A stretch of 38,314 bases of DNA, taken from NCBI RefSeq assembly GCF_005063415.1, contig NZ_SUEG01000034.1, forward strand, positions 6,278 to 44,591, in the 5' to 3' direction. The position numbers and the translations under genes are program-made. Below the pieces are notes generated by a model, which did not search any database, was not told the DNA's origin, and saw only the letters and a program-made list of their open reading frames with translations. This document shows, piece by piece, positions 25,372 to 34,299 of the stretch. How positions within the stretch are numbered: the first letter of the stretch is position 1; every line of letters begins with the position of its first letter. The DNA comes from Mesorhizobium sp. (lineage in GTDB: Bacteria > Pseudomonadota > Alphaproteobacteria > Rhizobiales > Rhizobiaceae).

Positions 25372-26172
25372 ATGCGCACTCTCCAAAGGACACGGTCGCG
25401 GGCGGAAAGGCCCCCGCAAGATTAATTCATCGCCGTCAAGATCCGCCTCGGCGCACAACTGGTCGACAGCTAGGGTGATCTGGCCGCGGCCGAACGGCGC
25501 AATATCGGGCAACAATGCATCACCGACACATGCGCTTCGAAGAAGCGCCGCAGGAAGGCGAAGCGTGCCGACCTCTCCTGCAACAATGAGCGGGAGCTCT
25601 GGAGGCAGCCCGCCCAGCTGCCGCGGCAACTGGGCAAGCAGTTCGCCTAGCGCGCGAAACGCAGGCGGTACTAAGCCGTCAAGTGGCGTGAACAGGAATA
25701 GACGGCCCTTGCCCTTGACCGCGCCGAAAATGATGTCGAGTTCAAGATGAGGAGCCAGCATCGTGGCTTCGCATACCCGCACGAGTTGCACGTTCAGACG
25801 CGTCGTCTCCTCCAGTCGAGTGACAAGCGGCTCCAGAGCGAGTTCGAGAATTAGCGAAGCAGTTGGCTCGGAAGGGAAGGCCAAGCCGTTCTGCACTGTC
25901 GTGATGAACTCCTCTACGAGCGGGCGCGACAGTGACAAGATGACCGTTTCGGCTCCCACTCTCCAGACGCAGTCAAGCATCGGAATGGCAGCAGGTTCCT
26001 GCTGCCAGACAAGCCCTGCCGTTCGCACCGATAGCGGCACCTCGTTGATCCGGCTTTGAAACGGCGTGCGCGGCGCTGCTGTATCATTGAGCCACGAGAC
26101 AACCGTGTGGGACAGTTTCAGAACTGGTTCGAACATGGCGGGTGTGACCACAGCGCCTATCAAAGACTGCAC
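25108..26172 (-). CDS. rhcQ: T3SS cytoplasmic ring (sorting platform) protein SctQ (RhcQ)
   Basis: The 354-residue protein is a homologue of SctQ/FliN-FliM that builds the cytoplasmic sorting platform under the export gate. The C-terminal 75 residues form a SPOA domain (VEIVLVFECGRWPISLGEL, VDIVANGQRIGRGDIVRIG). The first part is the less conserved N-terminal domain. The nominal start is GTG at 26172; ATG at 26136 is an alternative. Inside the gene, an ATG at 25371 is preceded by GGAG with nine bases spacing and would give just the SPOA domain, as known for SctQ-C in other systems. The gene lies between y4yJ and rhcR. Confidence 0.9.
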   Translation of the reverse strand: MQSLIGAVVTPAMFEPVLKLSHTVVSWLNDTAAPRTPFQSRINEVPLSVRTAGLVWQQEPAAIPMLDCVWRVGAETVILSLSRPLVEEFITTVQNGLAFPSEPTASLILELALEPLVTRLEETTRLNVQLVRVCEATMLAPHLELDIIFGAVKGKGRLFLFTPLDGLVPPAFRALGELLAQLPRQLGGLPPELPLIVAGEVGTLRLPAALLRSACVGDALLPDIAPFGRGQITLAVDQLCAEADLDGDELILRGPFRPRPCPLESAHMTQPGSQLELTKDLDDVEIVLVFECGRWPISLGELRSAGEGHIFELGWPIDGPVDIVANGQRIGRGDIVRIGEELGIRLRGGFACNE

Positions 26173-26225
26173 GGTCGTGTCATTCGGACGACCTCTTGCG
26201 ACCGTCGGATCCGGTTGCGCGGCAT

Positions 26226-26738
26226 TTAGGCAAGCGACCCCCTCGCATATTTCAGCAGTATCTCATCGTCGGCCTCGATCTCGGCTGCGGCCTCCGAATG
26301 AGTCTCGACGGCGCGCCGCACGTCGTCCTCGATTTGTTGCCATTTGTCCCTTGCCGCCGAACATATGACCCATAGCTCCCTCGTCCTGGACGCCGCCATC
26401 TCAGCCTCCTCTTGAGCGATTTGGGTATCATCAAGCATCTGCCGTCTGGATTTGATCTCAGCGGCAAGTTGTTCAGTGTGAAGGCGGTGACGGTCGAGCG
26501 CTGCGCTAGACAAGTTGTCGAGTGACATCAGATGCTGATAGAGCGCTGCTTCTTTTCTTGAACAATGTTGCTGTATCATTGCAAGCTCCCTAGAGGCATT
26601 TTGTACGGCTGAGGCGGCCACATCGCGCTGGGCTTCCTTCTTGGACAGCTCGCCAAGGGCACGACGCTCTTGCATTTCCTTCAGAAGCCGTAACCTCGAA
26701 GACTGAATCCAGTTTACGCGGTCAGACGCGACATCCAT
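26226..26738 (-). CDS. y4yJ: T3SS stalk protein SctO (Y4yJ)
   Basis: The 170-residue, strongly helical and charged protein is predicted to be an antiparallel coiled coil (residues 15-155, with many Glu, Arg, Ala). Position directly after the ATPase gene and this shape fit SctO (YscO/FliJ-type), the central stalk of the ATPase ring. Its ATG at 26738 overlaps the end of rhcN by 25 bases, and the operon continues to rhcQ after 50 bases. Primary sequence is poorly conserved in this family, so the call rests on order and shape. Confidence 0.85.
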   Translation of the reverse strand: MDVASDRVNWIQSSRLRLLKEMQERRALGELSKKEAQRDVAASAVQNASRELAMIQQHCSRKEAALYQHLMSLDNLSSAALDRHRLHTEQLAAEIKSRRQMLDDTQIAQEEAEMAASRTRELWVICSAARDKWQQIEDDVRRAVETHSEAAAEIEADDEILLKYARGSLA

Positions 26739-28072
26739 GCGACCGTCTCCTCGAAATCTGACGCGTCATCTTCGCTCTGGCGCAGAAACTCCCTCAGTTC
26801 GTCGATTGACGCGACAGCCCGGTCAGTCAGGGGATCTCCACCTGGCTTGTATTCGCCAACATTGATCAAGAACTCGGTCTCGGCATAGCGCGACAGGAGC
26901 TCGCGGAAAATGGATGCTGCCTTGCGATGTGTCCCCGAAACGACTGCATCCATGACGCGGCTGCGACTCTGCAGCACATCAATAGCGGGGAAATGCGATC
27001 GCGCCGCAATAGCGCGTGAGAGGATGACATGGCCATCGAGAATACCACGCGATTCCTCGGCGATTGGATCACCCGTGCCATCACCCTCTACAAGCACCGT
27101 ATAGAAGGCCGTGATTGAGCCCCGCTCACCCATGCCGGCGCGCTCGAGCAGGCCTGGCAGCATGCCAAAAACGGAAGGAGGAAAGCCCCGTCGCGTCGGC
27201 GGCTCACCCGCAGCAAGGCCTATTTCGCGCATAGCGCGGCAGAAGCGCGTCAGCGAATCCAGCATGAGAGCAACGCGTAGGCCTTGATCGCGGAAATATT
27301 CCGCGAGCGCAGTCGCCATTGGAGCGCATTGCGCACGCTCTACCGCCGAGCGGTCGGATGTTTCAACCACGACGACTGTACGGAGAAGGCCCTCTTCACC
27401 AAGATTCCTTTCGATGAATTCACGAACTTCCCGTCCACGTTCGCCTATGAGCGCCACTATGACGACGTCAGCGGCGGCACCCTTTACGATCTGTGACAAC
27501 AGCGTCGACTTGCCACCACCTGGCTCGCCATAAATCCCGATCCGCTGGCCCTCGCCGCACGTTAGCAGACCATCGAGGACACGGACCCCAAGCGGGAATG
27601 GCCGCTCAATCATGCGCCTCGTCATCGGATTGGGGGCTCTGCCATGCAGGGGCCGAGTTTCGACGGTCTTGATTTCGCCTTTGCCGTCCAATGGGCGGCA
27701 ACGACTGTCGATCACGCGACCGAGCAAATCGCCGCCGACGGGCACCTCACGCATTCGGCCAGTGGCCACGACCTCTGCGCGGCTGGATAGGCCCACCAAG
27801 TCCCCGATCGGTGTCAGCAATACACCATCACCCGACAGGCCGATCACCTCGGCCTCGAGCGACAGCCCGGTTCGCGGGTCCTCTAGGAGGCAAAGTTCCC
27901 CAATACGAGTGTCTGGCAAGACGGCATGAACCAGTGTGCCGATAGCCCGCGTGATCCGACCGCGCACCGCACGCGTGTCAATTCGCTTGGCCGCAGCCCT
28001 CAAAGACGAGATTGCTGGAACGAGAGCTCGAGTGTCGGCGTCAGCGTTATGTTCTGGGACGGGCTTTCTCAT
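26714..28072 (-). CDS. rhcN: T3SS ATPase SctN (RhcN)
   Basis: The 452-residue ATPase related to the F1 beta subunit powers unfolding and chaperone release at the base of the injectisome. It has the Walker A loop GEPGGGKST, the catalytic-glutamate region LIGERGREVREFI, the Walker B strand VALMLDSLTR and the family motif PSVFGMLPGLLERAG. The N-terminal beta-barrel and C-terminal helical region are complete; length is typical. The ATG overlaps the nolV stop by four bases. No defect is seen, so the motor of the system looks intact. Confidence 0.97.
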   Translation of the reverse strand: MRKPVPEHNADADTRALVPAISSLRAAAKRIDTRAVRGRITRAIGTLVHAVLPDTRIGELCLLEDPRTGLSLEAEVIGLSGDGVLLTPIGDLVGLSSRAEVVATGRMREVPVGGDLLGRVIDSRCRPLDGKGEIKTVETRPLHGRAPNPMTRRMIERPFPLGVRVLDGLLTCGEGQRIGIYGEPGGGKSTLLSQIVKGAAADVVIVALIGERGREVREFIERNLGEEGLLRTVVVVETSDRSAVERAQCAPMATALAEYFRDQGLRVALMLDSLTRFCRAMREIGLAAGEPPTRRGFPPSVFGMLPGLLERAGMGERGSITAFYTVLVEGDGTGDPIAEESRGILDGHVILSRAIAARSHFPAIDVLQSRSRVMDAVVSGTHRKAASIFRELLSRYAETEFLINVGEYKPGGDPLTDRAVASIDELREFLRQSEDDASDFEETVAWMSRLTA

Positions 28073-28692
28073 AGCTCGCCTTTCTCACAGAGCGTCCCGA
28101 AACCAAGGCGCAGCGCGCGCATCTGGGCGTCAAGTCCAAGGTCAACATTGCCGTACTCGCTCCACAGCACGCAGCGTTGCGGCGACAATGTCGGGTCGGG
28201 CTCGATCCGCACCCTTGGTCGACCATCCTGGCCGTCGCATCGAGCAAACTCTCGTGCAAGCATGTCGACTTGCATGGGAGAAACATGAAGGCAAACGTCG
28301 GCGCCGCTGTATTGACACTCTATGGCGTGACGAACAGCCCTCACCAATAGCTCGCCCGGATCGAAAGCGCCGATAAGATCGCTCAATATTTCCATCACGA
28401 GCTGCGGCAATTCCTGCTCCAGAGCCGCCTTTCGTCGCGCGATTTCGGAGATTGTCTCCGCAATCAACCCTGCCATCTCCTCGGTGCCTGCATTCGAGCC
28501 CTCCATGTGGCCGCGCGCCCACGCCCGCTGGTAAACCGCGCGTGCCCAGTTTCGAACGCGCTGCCGATGCCGTTCTGCCGCGGCAAGGGCTTGCGCGGCG
28601 CTGTGCCAGGTTTCGAGCTCGCTCGCGGGTATCAGTGGTCCGACTGGACGCATCTGCGGCGCTATTGGCCCCTCGGAAAGTTCGACTGTCAT
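28069..28692 (-). CDS. nolV: T3SS ATPase regulator SctL (NolV)
   Basis: The 207-residue protein has a helical, charged N-terminal half (LAAAERHRQRVRNWARAVYQRA) and a compact C-terminal domain (CLHVSPMQVDML, VRIEPDPTLSPQRCVLWSE, GNVDLGLDAQM). This is the arrangement of the SctL/FliH stator that holds the ATPase SctN and links it to SctQ. It overlaps both its neighbours nolU and rhcN by four bases (ATGA), so the three are probably made in balance. Confidence 0.93.
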   Translation of the reverse strand: MTVELSEGPIAPQMRPVGPLIPASELETWHSAAQALAAAERHRQRVRNWARAVYQRAWARGHMEGSNAGTEEMAGLIAETISEIARRKAALEQELPQLVMEILSDLIGAFDPGELLVRAVRHAIECQYSGADVCLHVSPMQVDMLAREFARCDGQDGRPRVRIEPDPTLSPQRCVLWSEYGNVDLGLDAQMRALRLGFGTLCEKGEL

Positions 28693-29306
28693 TTCACCGG
28701 GGTCTCTGTCTCAAAATGAGCTACTACAAGTGAAAGCAATTGGCCGGCGGCGGTCCAATGCTCAGGTGCTGGAGTCTCCGCGGCAGTCCCCTCGGGCAAT
28801 CGAAGAAGCACGCGGTTACGCTCGGTCGCTGAACTGTCCTGGAGCCAAGCCCCAAGACATGCGTGTCCATCGTATTCGATTTGCTGAGCGAGTTTTTCTG
28901 GGTCCGAGATCAGTCTTTTGTCAACAGCATGCAGCAGGTGTCGGATTCCGAATGCGTGTGCATCCACGCCGATGCGTTTAACAAGGATGGCAAGCTCAGG
29001 CTGAGAGACAAACGCGACCAGCGAACGGGCATGCCAGATACTACCAGCAAGAAGGGCAGCTCGATATGGATCATGCCCGCGTAGAAGGTCCGGCCTGCAG
29101 CCGATGTGGTTCAGATCCACGTCATCGTTGCCCAGCAATTCTGCCAGCCTTGGATGCAGTCTGGAACACTTCTGCAACTTCACTAACGTTTCGGCCGATA
29201 ACGCTGGATCAAGACGCGCCGCAAGACGGGTTGGATGGGCCGAAGCCGCAAGCTCGCTCGCGCCCGTAAAGTGCGGACCATCAGGTCGGGCGGTCTGTAT
29301 AGGCAT
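28689..29306 (-). CDS. nolU: T3SS sorting-platform protein SctK (NolU)
   Basis: The 205-residue product fits NolU in size and location between nolT and nolV. NolU belongs to the SctK/YscK group, which links the cytoplasmic pods to the inner-membrane ring. The frame is open much further upstream, into nolT, but the ATG at 29306 (MPIQTARPDGP), 13 bases after the nolT stop, is the natural start. Its ribosome site is weak, so coupling to nolT translation is likely. Confidence 0.88.
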   Translation of the reverse strand: MPIQTARPDGPHFTGASELAASAHPTRLAARLDPALSAETLVKLQKCSRLHPRLAELLGNDDVDLNHIGCRPDLLRGHDPYRAALLAGSIWHARSLVAFVSQPELAILVKRIGVDAHAFGIRHLLHAVDKRLISDPEKLAQQIEYDGHACLGAWLQDSSATERNRVLLRLPEGTAAETPAPEHWTAAGQLLSLVVAHFETETPVK

Positions 29307-29319
29307 TGGCAATGAGATG

Positions 29320-30156
29320 TCACCCACGTCCAATTGCAGGCATTCTTTTGCGAATGGCCTCGACAGCAGAAGCATCCCGGCGCCCCTCGACCTTGGAAAC
29401 GCCGGTTGATTGCTTGCGCCGACGCGTAACAACGCCGATCAAGAGATAACAGGCCACGGCGAATACGGCTGCGGCAAAACCTGTTACGGTCGCCAGAAGT
29501 GGCGCAGGAAGAGGTAGTGATGCTTGTGGCAAAACAGCAGTCGGATCGGGCCGTTGCTCGTGTGCGGACCGTTCTACCGGCACCAAAACCACTTCCACCT
29601 TATCGTAGGACAGGCCTTCGATGCTGTCGGCTACAAGCATCTTTATCTTTGGCAGCAGAGCCGCGACATTTGTTTTTGCGTCGTGCCTGATAAACACCGA
29701 GGCCGAGGATGGCGTGGCACCGGCTCGCACAAGGTCGTTATGCGGCAGCACGACGTGAACACGTACAGAAAAAACGCCATCGATATCGCTGATCGTCCGC
29801 GACAACTCTTCGCTCAGGGCATACACGTAACGGGCACGCTCTTCGGTCGGCGAGGCAATCAGGCCTGATCCTTGGAATATCTCACCGAGGTTCTTGAAGG
29901 ATTGGCGCGGCAGCCCCTTGGCGTTCAGAAGGTTGATTGAGAAGGCGAGCAGCTTTTCGTCAACCTGGATCGTGCTGGTTCCATCCTTGGCGACCACCCG
30001 GATCGCGGCGACCCCGTTGTCTTCAAGAAGTGCGAGCATTTCATTTGCCTCACGCTCTTGCAATTGCGTGTAGAGGTCGGCTTTGCAAGCAGTGAGGGCG
30101 ACGAGAACTGGCAGCATGACAAGTCTAACCGACCGCCACCCTGACAGGCCACGCAT
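29320..30156 (-). CDS. nolT: T3SS inner-ring lipoprotein SctJ (NolT)
   Basis: The 278-residue protein has a signal peptide with lipobox LVALTAC, then the two ring-building domains of SctJ (LYTQLQEREANEMLALLEDNG; FSVRVHVVLP; KIKMLVADSIEGL). A C-terminal membrane helix follows (LLATVTGFAAAVFAVACYLLIGV) with a basic cytoplasmic tail. With SctD it forms the inner-membrane base. The chosen ATG at 30156 has GAGGG at a good distance and gives a clean signal peptide; the ATG at 30183 would add nine residues. Confidence 0.94.
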   Translation of the reverse strand: MRGLSGWRSVRLVMLPVLVALTACKADLYTQLQEREANEMLALLEDNGVAAIRVVAKDGTSTIQVDEKLLAFSINLLNAKGLPRQSFKNLGEIFQGSGLIASPTEERARYVYALSEELSRTISDIDGVFSVRVHVVLPHNDLVRAGATPSSASVFIRHDAKTNVAALLPKIKMLVADSIEGLSYDKVEVVLVPVERSAHEQRPDPTAVLPQASLPLPAPLLATVTGFAAAVFAVACYLLIGVVTRRRKQSTGVSKVEGRRDASAVEAIRKRMPAIGRG

Positions 30157-30192
30157 GATTTCGCCCTCGGCCAAGCCAATCATGCGCGCGGT

Positions 30193-30702
30193 TCAGCCTT
30201 CCTTCAAAAGTTTATTCACGGATGATGTGACGCCGCTGACGCCTTTGGAGATAAGCGCCACCTGGGTGACGCCGTTGTAAACATCCCGAAGACCAGCCAT
30301 CATCGTTTCGAAGTCTTGCCCTTGTTGGGGAATGCCCGAGATTCCGGTTCCCGCCTCACCTGGAACGGGAAGCTTCTGCGCCGGTCCCGGTAGAGCGCCC
30401 TTCGAAAGGGCTATGTCATGGTCGAGCGCGGGGAAGGAAACAGTGTTGTGTGGATATAGGGAGGAAATCGTCTGCAACACGCGATCGCCCATGCCGCTCG
30501 TCGGCGCAGCCGCGCGCTGAACATCCATCGCCGCAGCAACTGGCGCCGCACTCGCTGGCCCCGCGGCGGCATCGTTTTTCAGCGAGTCGGCTGCATGCCC
30601 TAAGGCGCGCTCAAACTGGGCCTGCTCGACAATCGACGGTGATCCGACCCTGGGGAGGCCAGCCGTTAGAGTGGCAGAGATCGACGTGACAGGCATCATC
30701 AT
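30193..30702 (-). CDS. nolB: NopB (NolB), T3SS pilus-associated secreted protein
   Basis: The 169-residue protein starts MMMPVTSISATL, the N-terminus expected for NolB/NopB, with no Sec signal. It is the first gene of the large machinery operon, directly behind a tts box. NopB is secreted and found on the surface appendage together with NopA. I chose the ATG at 30702. The longest frame begins at a GTG (30771) overlapping or abutting the tts box, so that codon probably lies upstream of or at the transcript start. Confidence 0.88.
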   Translation of the reverse strand: MMMPVTSISATLTAGLPRVGSPSIVEQAQFERALGHAADSLKNDAAAGPASAAPVAAAMDVQRAAAPTSGMGDRVLQTISSLYPHNTVSFPALDHDIALSKGALPGPAQKLPVPGEAGTGISGIPQQGQDFETMMAGLRDVYNGVTQVALISKGVSGVTSSVNKLLKEG

Positions 30703-30772
30703 GTAAGGACTCGGTTGCTCTCTCTGACCGGGCGAGCCCCGCCCATTCATCACCCGGTGTCGGCGCAACACT

Positions 30773-30805
30773 CCTAGGGGGGCAAGCTGACAACAAGCTG
30801 ACTAA
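30773..30805 (-). promoter_or_regulatory. tts box upstream of the nolB-rhcU operon
   Basis: On the minus strand TAGTCAGCTTGTTGTCAGCT followed by TGCCCCCCTAGG fits the tts-box layout. It lies about 70 bases before the nolB start and about 85 bases from the divergent nolW start. Confidence 0.8.
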
Positions 30806-30889
30806 CGGCGGCGTCATTTCGACAATCTAAAATCTCTTCGGCAATTTAGTCACTTGTGATGATTTCAGCGTTTGGTTTATCAGTGCGAC

Positions 30890-31588
30890 ATGCCGAGAAC
30901 GCTTATCCAACCCGTCACCCTGCATGTTTTGAGACTTCTTTGTGCCGGGTTTTTTCTGTCCACCGGGATTCACCCGGCGCATGCAGTCCCGCTGTCCCTT
31001 CCGGCCACACCCTATAGATACACGGTTCTGGATCAGGAGCTCGCTGCAGCGTTGCAGGAATTCGGCAACAACCTGAATATCAGGGTCAACATCAGTCCTG
31101 CGGTGAAGGGGCGAATTCGCGGACGTATGCCTGATTTGCCACCGCGCGCGTTCCTCGACCGCTTGACGAACCTTTACGGTCTACAATGGTACTATGACGG
31201 CCTTGTGCTCTATGTGTCTGCTGCACAAGAATCGCAAACTCGAATGCTTTTGATGACGTCGATTCGCTTCGATGCGTTCAAGGGGGCTCTCGACAAGCTT
31301 GATATCTCCGACGAGCGCTATGTGGTCAAACCCGTGCCAGGCAATGGCCTCGTCTTCGTTTCCGGTCCACCGCGCTTCGTCGCACTCGTGGAGCAGACCT
31401 TTAACGGCTTGGTGGCGCAGGCGCAGGCGCAGACTCACATAGCGGCAACGCCAAAGGAATCAGTGCTGATCTTGTTTCGCGGCTCCTCCACTACGGTCGT
31501 TCGCGACGGACGACCGGATGCTTCTTATTCTTCTGACATCCCACAACAGGATAGCGTTGGCGGGAAGCCTGAGCTGGGCAAGAAATGA
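30890..31588 (+). CDS. nolW: Secretin N-terminal subunit RhcC1 (NolW)
   Basis: The 232-residue exported protein has a signal peptide ending at IHPAHA. It carries the periplasmic N0 domain of secretins (YRYTVLDQELAAALQEFG, LPPRAFLDRLTNLYGLQWYY) and a second ring domain (FVSGPPRFVALVEQTF). The gene stops before any pore-forming secretin domain. Rhizobia split the secretin SctC into RhcC1 (this) and RhcC2. RhcC2 is not in the window. The ATG at 30890 is chosen; the TTG at 30872 is a poor alternative. It diverges from nolB with a spacer of about 190 bases. Confidence 0.93.
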   Translation: MPRTLIQPVTLHVLRLLCAGFFLSTGIHPAHAVPLSLPATPYRYTVLDQELAAALQEFGNNLNIRVNISPAVKGRIRGRMPDLPPRAFLDRLTNLYGLQWYYDGLVLYVSAAQESQTRMLLMTSIRFDAFKGALDKLDISDERYVVKPVPGNGLVFVSGPPRFVALVEQTFNGLVAQAQAQTHIAATPKESVLILFRGSSTTVVRDGRPDASYSSDIPQQDSVGGKPELGKK

Positions 31589-31655
31589 ACATTGAGGATT
31601 TCCCGCAGCTCTGAAGAACATGACTGCGGCTACCCCTTTGTGAACTCTTCGCAAA

Positions 31656-31688
31656 CTCGTCAGTTTCTCGAAAGCTAATCCGCTCATG
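31656..31688 (+). promoter_or_regulatory. tts box upstream of nopX
   Basis: CTCGTCAGTTTCTCGAAAGC followed by TAATCCGCTCATG is the best consensus match in the window (GTCAG-tTT-cTCGAAAGCT). It lies about 200 bases before nopX and after the nolW stop. Confidence 0.88.
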
Positions 31689-31889
31689 ATGAGTCCCGGC
31701 AGCTCTCGCGGTGACTCCGGCCATTGTGTTGGACCGAACCTTGGAGCCGGCCCGGAACACAGCAATTGAAGGCAGGGCAGGCGCATTCGTGACCTGCCGA
31801 CGCTTGGAATTGTCGAATTTTGTGAAACGCAAGGGATCTTCTGTCGGGGTCTCTTGTGGGGATTTCAACGTCACGTCTGAGGATGCATA

Positions 31890-33824
31890 ATGTCGGCCAG
31901 TAATCTTTCAACTTTCTACCGCTCAAATTCGCTACAGTCCGCAAGGGGTTGGCCGGGCCTGAAAGTTTCCCATTTTGCGACCCAGCATCAGCAAAGTGCA
32001 TCGTGCTTCGAAGCGATGCTGTCCACTTGTGTGCTGGCAGACAAGCCCGGCTCTTTCGCGCAAGGGGATCTGCCAGCGTCGAATCTTGATTCGACAATGG
32101 ATAAATTGCGGCAGGACCCTTTGGGCCATCTGGCACCGGATGTCTTGACATTGAATGGCTTGGAGCAACACCCACTGGATCTGCTGCCGCCAAATATGAG
32201 GGCGGCTCTCAAGGAGGACCAATCGCAACGCTCCAAGGCGACTGAAGCCCAACATCTGCTCGGCGTCACTCCGAAGATCGAGCCGGCTCCCAGGCCGAGC
32301 CCCGGAATCACGTGGAACGGTGGGTCGCTGACCACGGCTGAGTTGCAGATTGTTGCGGTACTCAACCGTCACAAGGACCAATGCCCGCTTACTTGGAAGT
32401 CGTTGACCGACAAAGCCAATGATCCCTCTACGCCACCGGATCTGAAAGCGGCGATCCAGGGACTGCAGCAGGATTCGGGACTTTTTTATGCGATTGGCTC
32501 GCAGGGCGACGGCCGCTGTGGAGGCAAGATCAACGCCAAGGACTTGGCCGGATTTTCAAACCACCACCCACAAGTTGCTGCATTTCAGGAAGCCCAAGCG
32601 CGAAGCTACGAGCAGAACTACATACCATCCGACGGCAGCGGAGGTTTGCAGCCTTCGGTCATGACCTTGAGCGATGCCTTGCGGGAGTTTTACCGGTACT
32701 CCGAAAATCTGTCCAAGGACCTGAGTCTGGATGAGTTCAAGAAAATGGTCGGCGGCGAATCGAAAAACGGCAAATTTCCGCCCCAGGTCATTGCGGCGGC
32801 GCAATATTTCCTCGATCACCCCGATGCTTGGAACCAGTTGTGCGGTGGCTCGAAAGGGAAGATGCACAAAGAGGATTTCCTGCAAGTCGCCTCATCGTCG
32901 ATGAGCCTCACGCAAACTGAGCTGAATACGGTCGAGATGATCAAGGACCATCAGGACACGTTCTTTGGAAGCGGTGTTCTGACTCGCGACAAACTGGCGA
33001 AAATGAAAGACGACAAGAGCCTTGATCCGAAAGTGCGGGAAGCAGCCTCTCAGCTCCTTTCAGATCCTCTTTTGTTTGGCCTCCTGAACAATTCGATCAC
33101 GGGCTATAAGACCCATCATAAATTCTTCGACTTTGGCGGCGGGCATACGGTTGATTCCGGCAATATCAGCAAAAAAGACTTTGCCCATTTTTGCACAAAC
33201 ATGTCGTCTGCGAACCGCAACGTTCAGCAGCCAATCACCCACGGCGCCCAAACCGCAGAAGAGCAGAATGCCGTCGCGGACATGAAGATGGGCCTGATGG
33301 ACCAGCCTGACATTAAGTCAGCCAAAAAGAACGGCGGGGCCGTCATGCACGTCGTCGACTCCGTGCTCAAAATCGAGACGAAAGTGCTCGACTTGGCGGC
33401 AACGGCGGTGGGACTGCTCAGCTTCATTCCGGGCCTCGGACAAGTAGCCGATCTTGCCTCGATGGTTCTCGAGGCTGAGTCGCAAGCAGCCAATCTCCTG
33501 CGTACGGCCATTAACGGAGGCGATATGAAGCGAGCGCTGGAGGAAGCTGGCCTCAATATGGCCGCGCAGGCGATCGGCCTTATCGCAGGCCCCGAGGTCA
33601 AGCTGGCCATTCGAAATGGGCTCGTAAAGCACCTGATGGAAGAGGCCTTGGCGGCAGGCATTGATCTTTCGGTCTCGACGGCGCAGGACTACGCAGAAGG
33701 CTATGTGAATAACCTCAAAGCGCGCCTTGCAGGCGGCCCTGAGCAAAGCCTAGGCCTTCCGAGCATGCCATCATTCCAGAGTGTGGCAAGCAATGTGCCC
33801 TTCGTCGGCATTGCCTTATCCTAG
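31890..33824 (+). CDS. nopX: NopX (NolX), T3SS translocator
   Basis: The 644-residue secreted protein is the rhizobial counterpart of HrpF, which helps form the translocation pore in the host membrane. It has no Sec signal. The middle contains repeated modules of about 100 residues with a recurring pattern of TxxELxxVxxLxxHKD followed by KxxLxxxxxD (for example around residues 150, 270 and 345). A hydrophobic segment near residues 505-525 (LDLAATAVGLLSFIPGLGQVA) may insert into the membrane. It lies alone on the plus strand behind a strong tts box. Length is slightly greater than the ~600 residues I recall for other NolX proteins. Confidence 0.94.
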   Translation: MSASNLSTFYRSNSLQSARGWPGLKVSHFATQHQQSASCFEAMLSTCVLADKPGSFAQGDLPASNLDSTMDKLRQDPLGHLAPDVLTLNGLEQHPLDLLPPNMRAALKEDQSQRSKATEAQHLLGVTPKIEPAPRPSPGITWNGGSLTTAELQIVAVLNRHKDQCPLTWKSLTDKANDPSTPPDLKAAIQGLQQDSGLFYAIGSQGDGRCGGKINAKDLAGFSNHHPQVAAFQEAQARSYEQNYIPSDGSGGLQPSVMTLSDALREFYRYSENLSKDLSLDEFKKMVGGESKNGKFPPQVIAAAQYFLDHPDAWNQLCGGSKGKMHKEDFLQVASSSMSLTQTELNTVEMIKDHQDTFFGSGVLTRDKLAKMKDDKSLDPKVREAASQLLSDPLLFGLLNNSITGYKTHHKFFDFGGGHTVDSGNISKKDFAHFCTNMSSANRNVQQPITHGAQTAEEQNAVADMKMGLMDQPDIKSAKKNGGAVMHVVDSVLKIETKVLDLAATAVGLLSFIPGLGQVADLASMVLEAESQAANLLRTAINGGDMKRALEEAGLNMAAQAIGLIAGPEVKLAIRNGLVKHLMEEALAAGIDLSVSTAQDYAEGYVNNLKARLAGGPEQSLGLPSMPSFQSVASNVPFVGIALS

Positions 33825-34299
33825 CCGTCGCCTTGCGCGGAAGCTTTGGCTCGCGCGCTGACATAAGGGTCATTGTGGCACAAGCAGGGGTTCATCCGCA
33901 TCAACGCAAGCGGTGTTCCTGACGCCATCTGGATCGGACTGTGAGGGGGATGTCCGAAGTCTGTGAAGACTTCGGTATATGACGACTTCAGAGTTACGCT
34001 GAGCCCAGCCATCTCGAGCCGGTGCGCCGGGTCGAGGTTTTCACGGGCGCCGGCCGTAGCGGGAATGGTCTCCGGAAGGCACGGCGCGGATGGTGGCGGA
34101 GCGGCGCAGCCGAAGGAACGGCTGTCGCGCGCCCAGGGCGGCCTCCCGAACAGCAGACGATGATCTCCTGCCTTGGGCCTATATCCTCGTGCCACGCTCA
34201 AGGCAGTCGGCTGAAAACAGCGCTGATTTAAAACAGCATTATCCTGCACTGCACCCTCGATCCTTGCGCTCACCGATCGCTCGTCGACACGCACGCGGT
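33825..34299. other. Region after nopX with a possible IS66 fragment
   Basis: No intact gene. At about 34125-34200, two plus-strand frames combined read GGLPNSRR then DDDLLPWAY, resembling the end of IS66-family transposases (HPNSRIDDLLPWAY). Only a few tens of residues are visible, broken by a frame change. Confidence 0.3.

Noticed and set aside
33821..34294. 157-codon minus-strand frame downstream of nopX
   Set aside because: No family or ribosome site; the region shows broken IS66-like pieces on the other strand.
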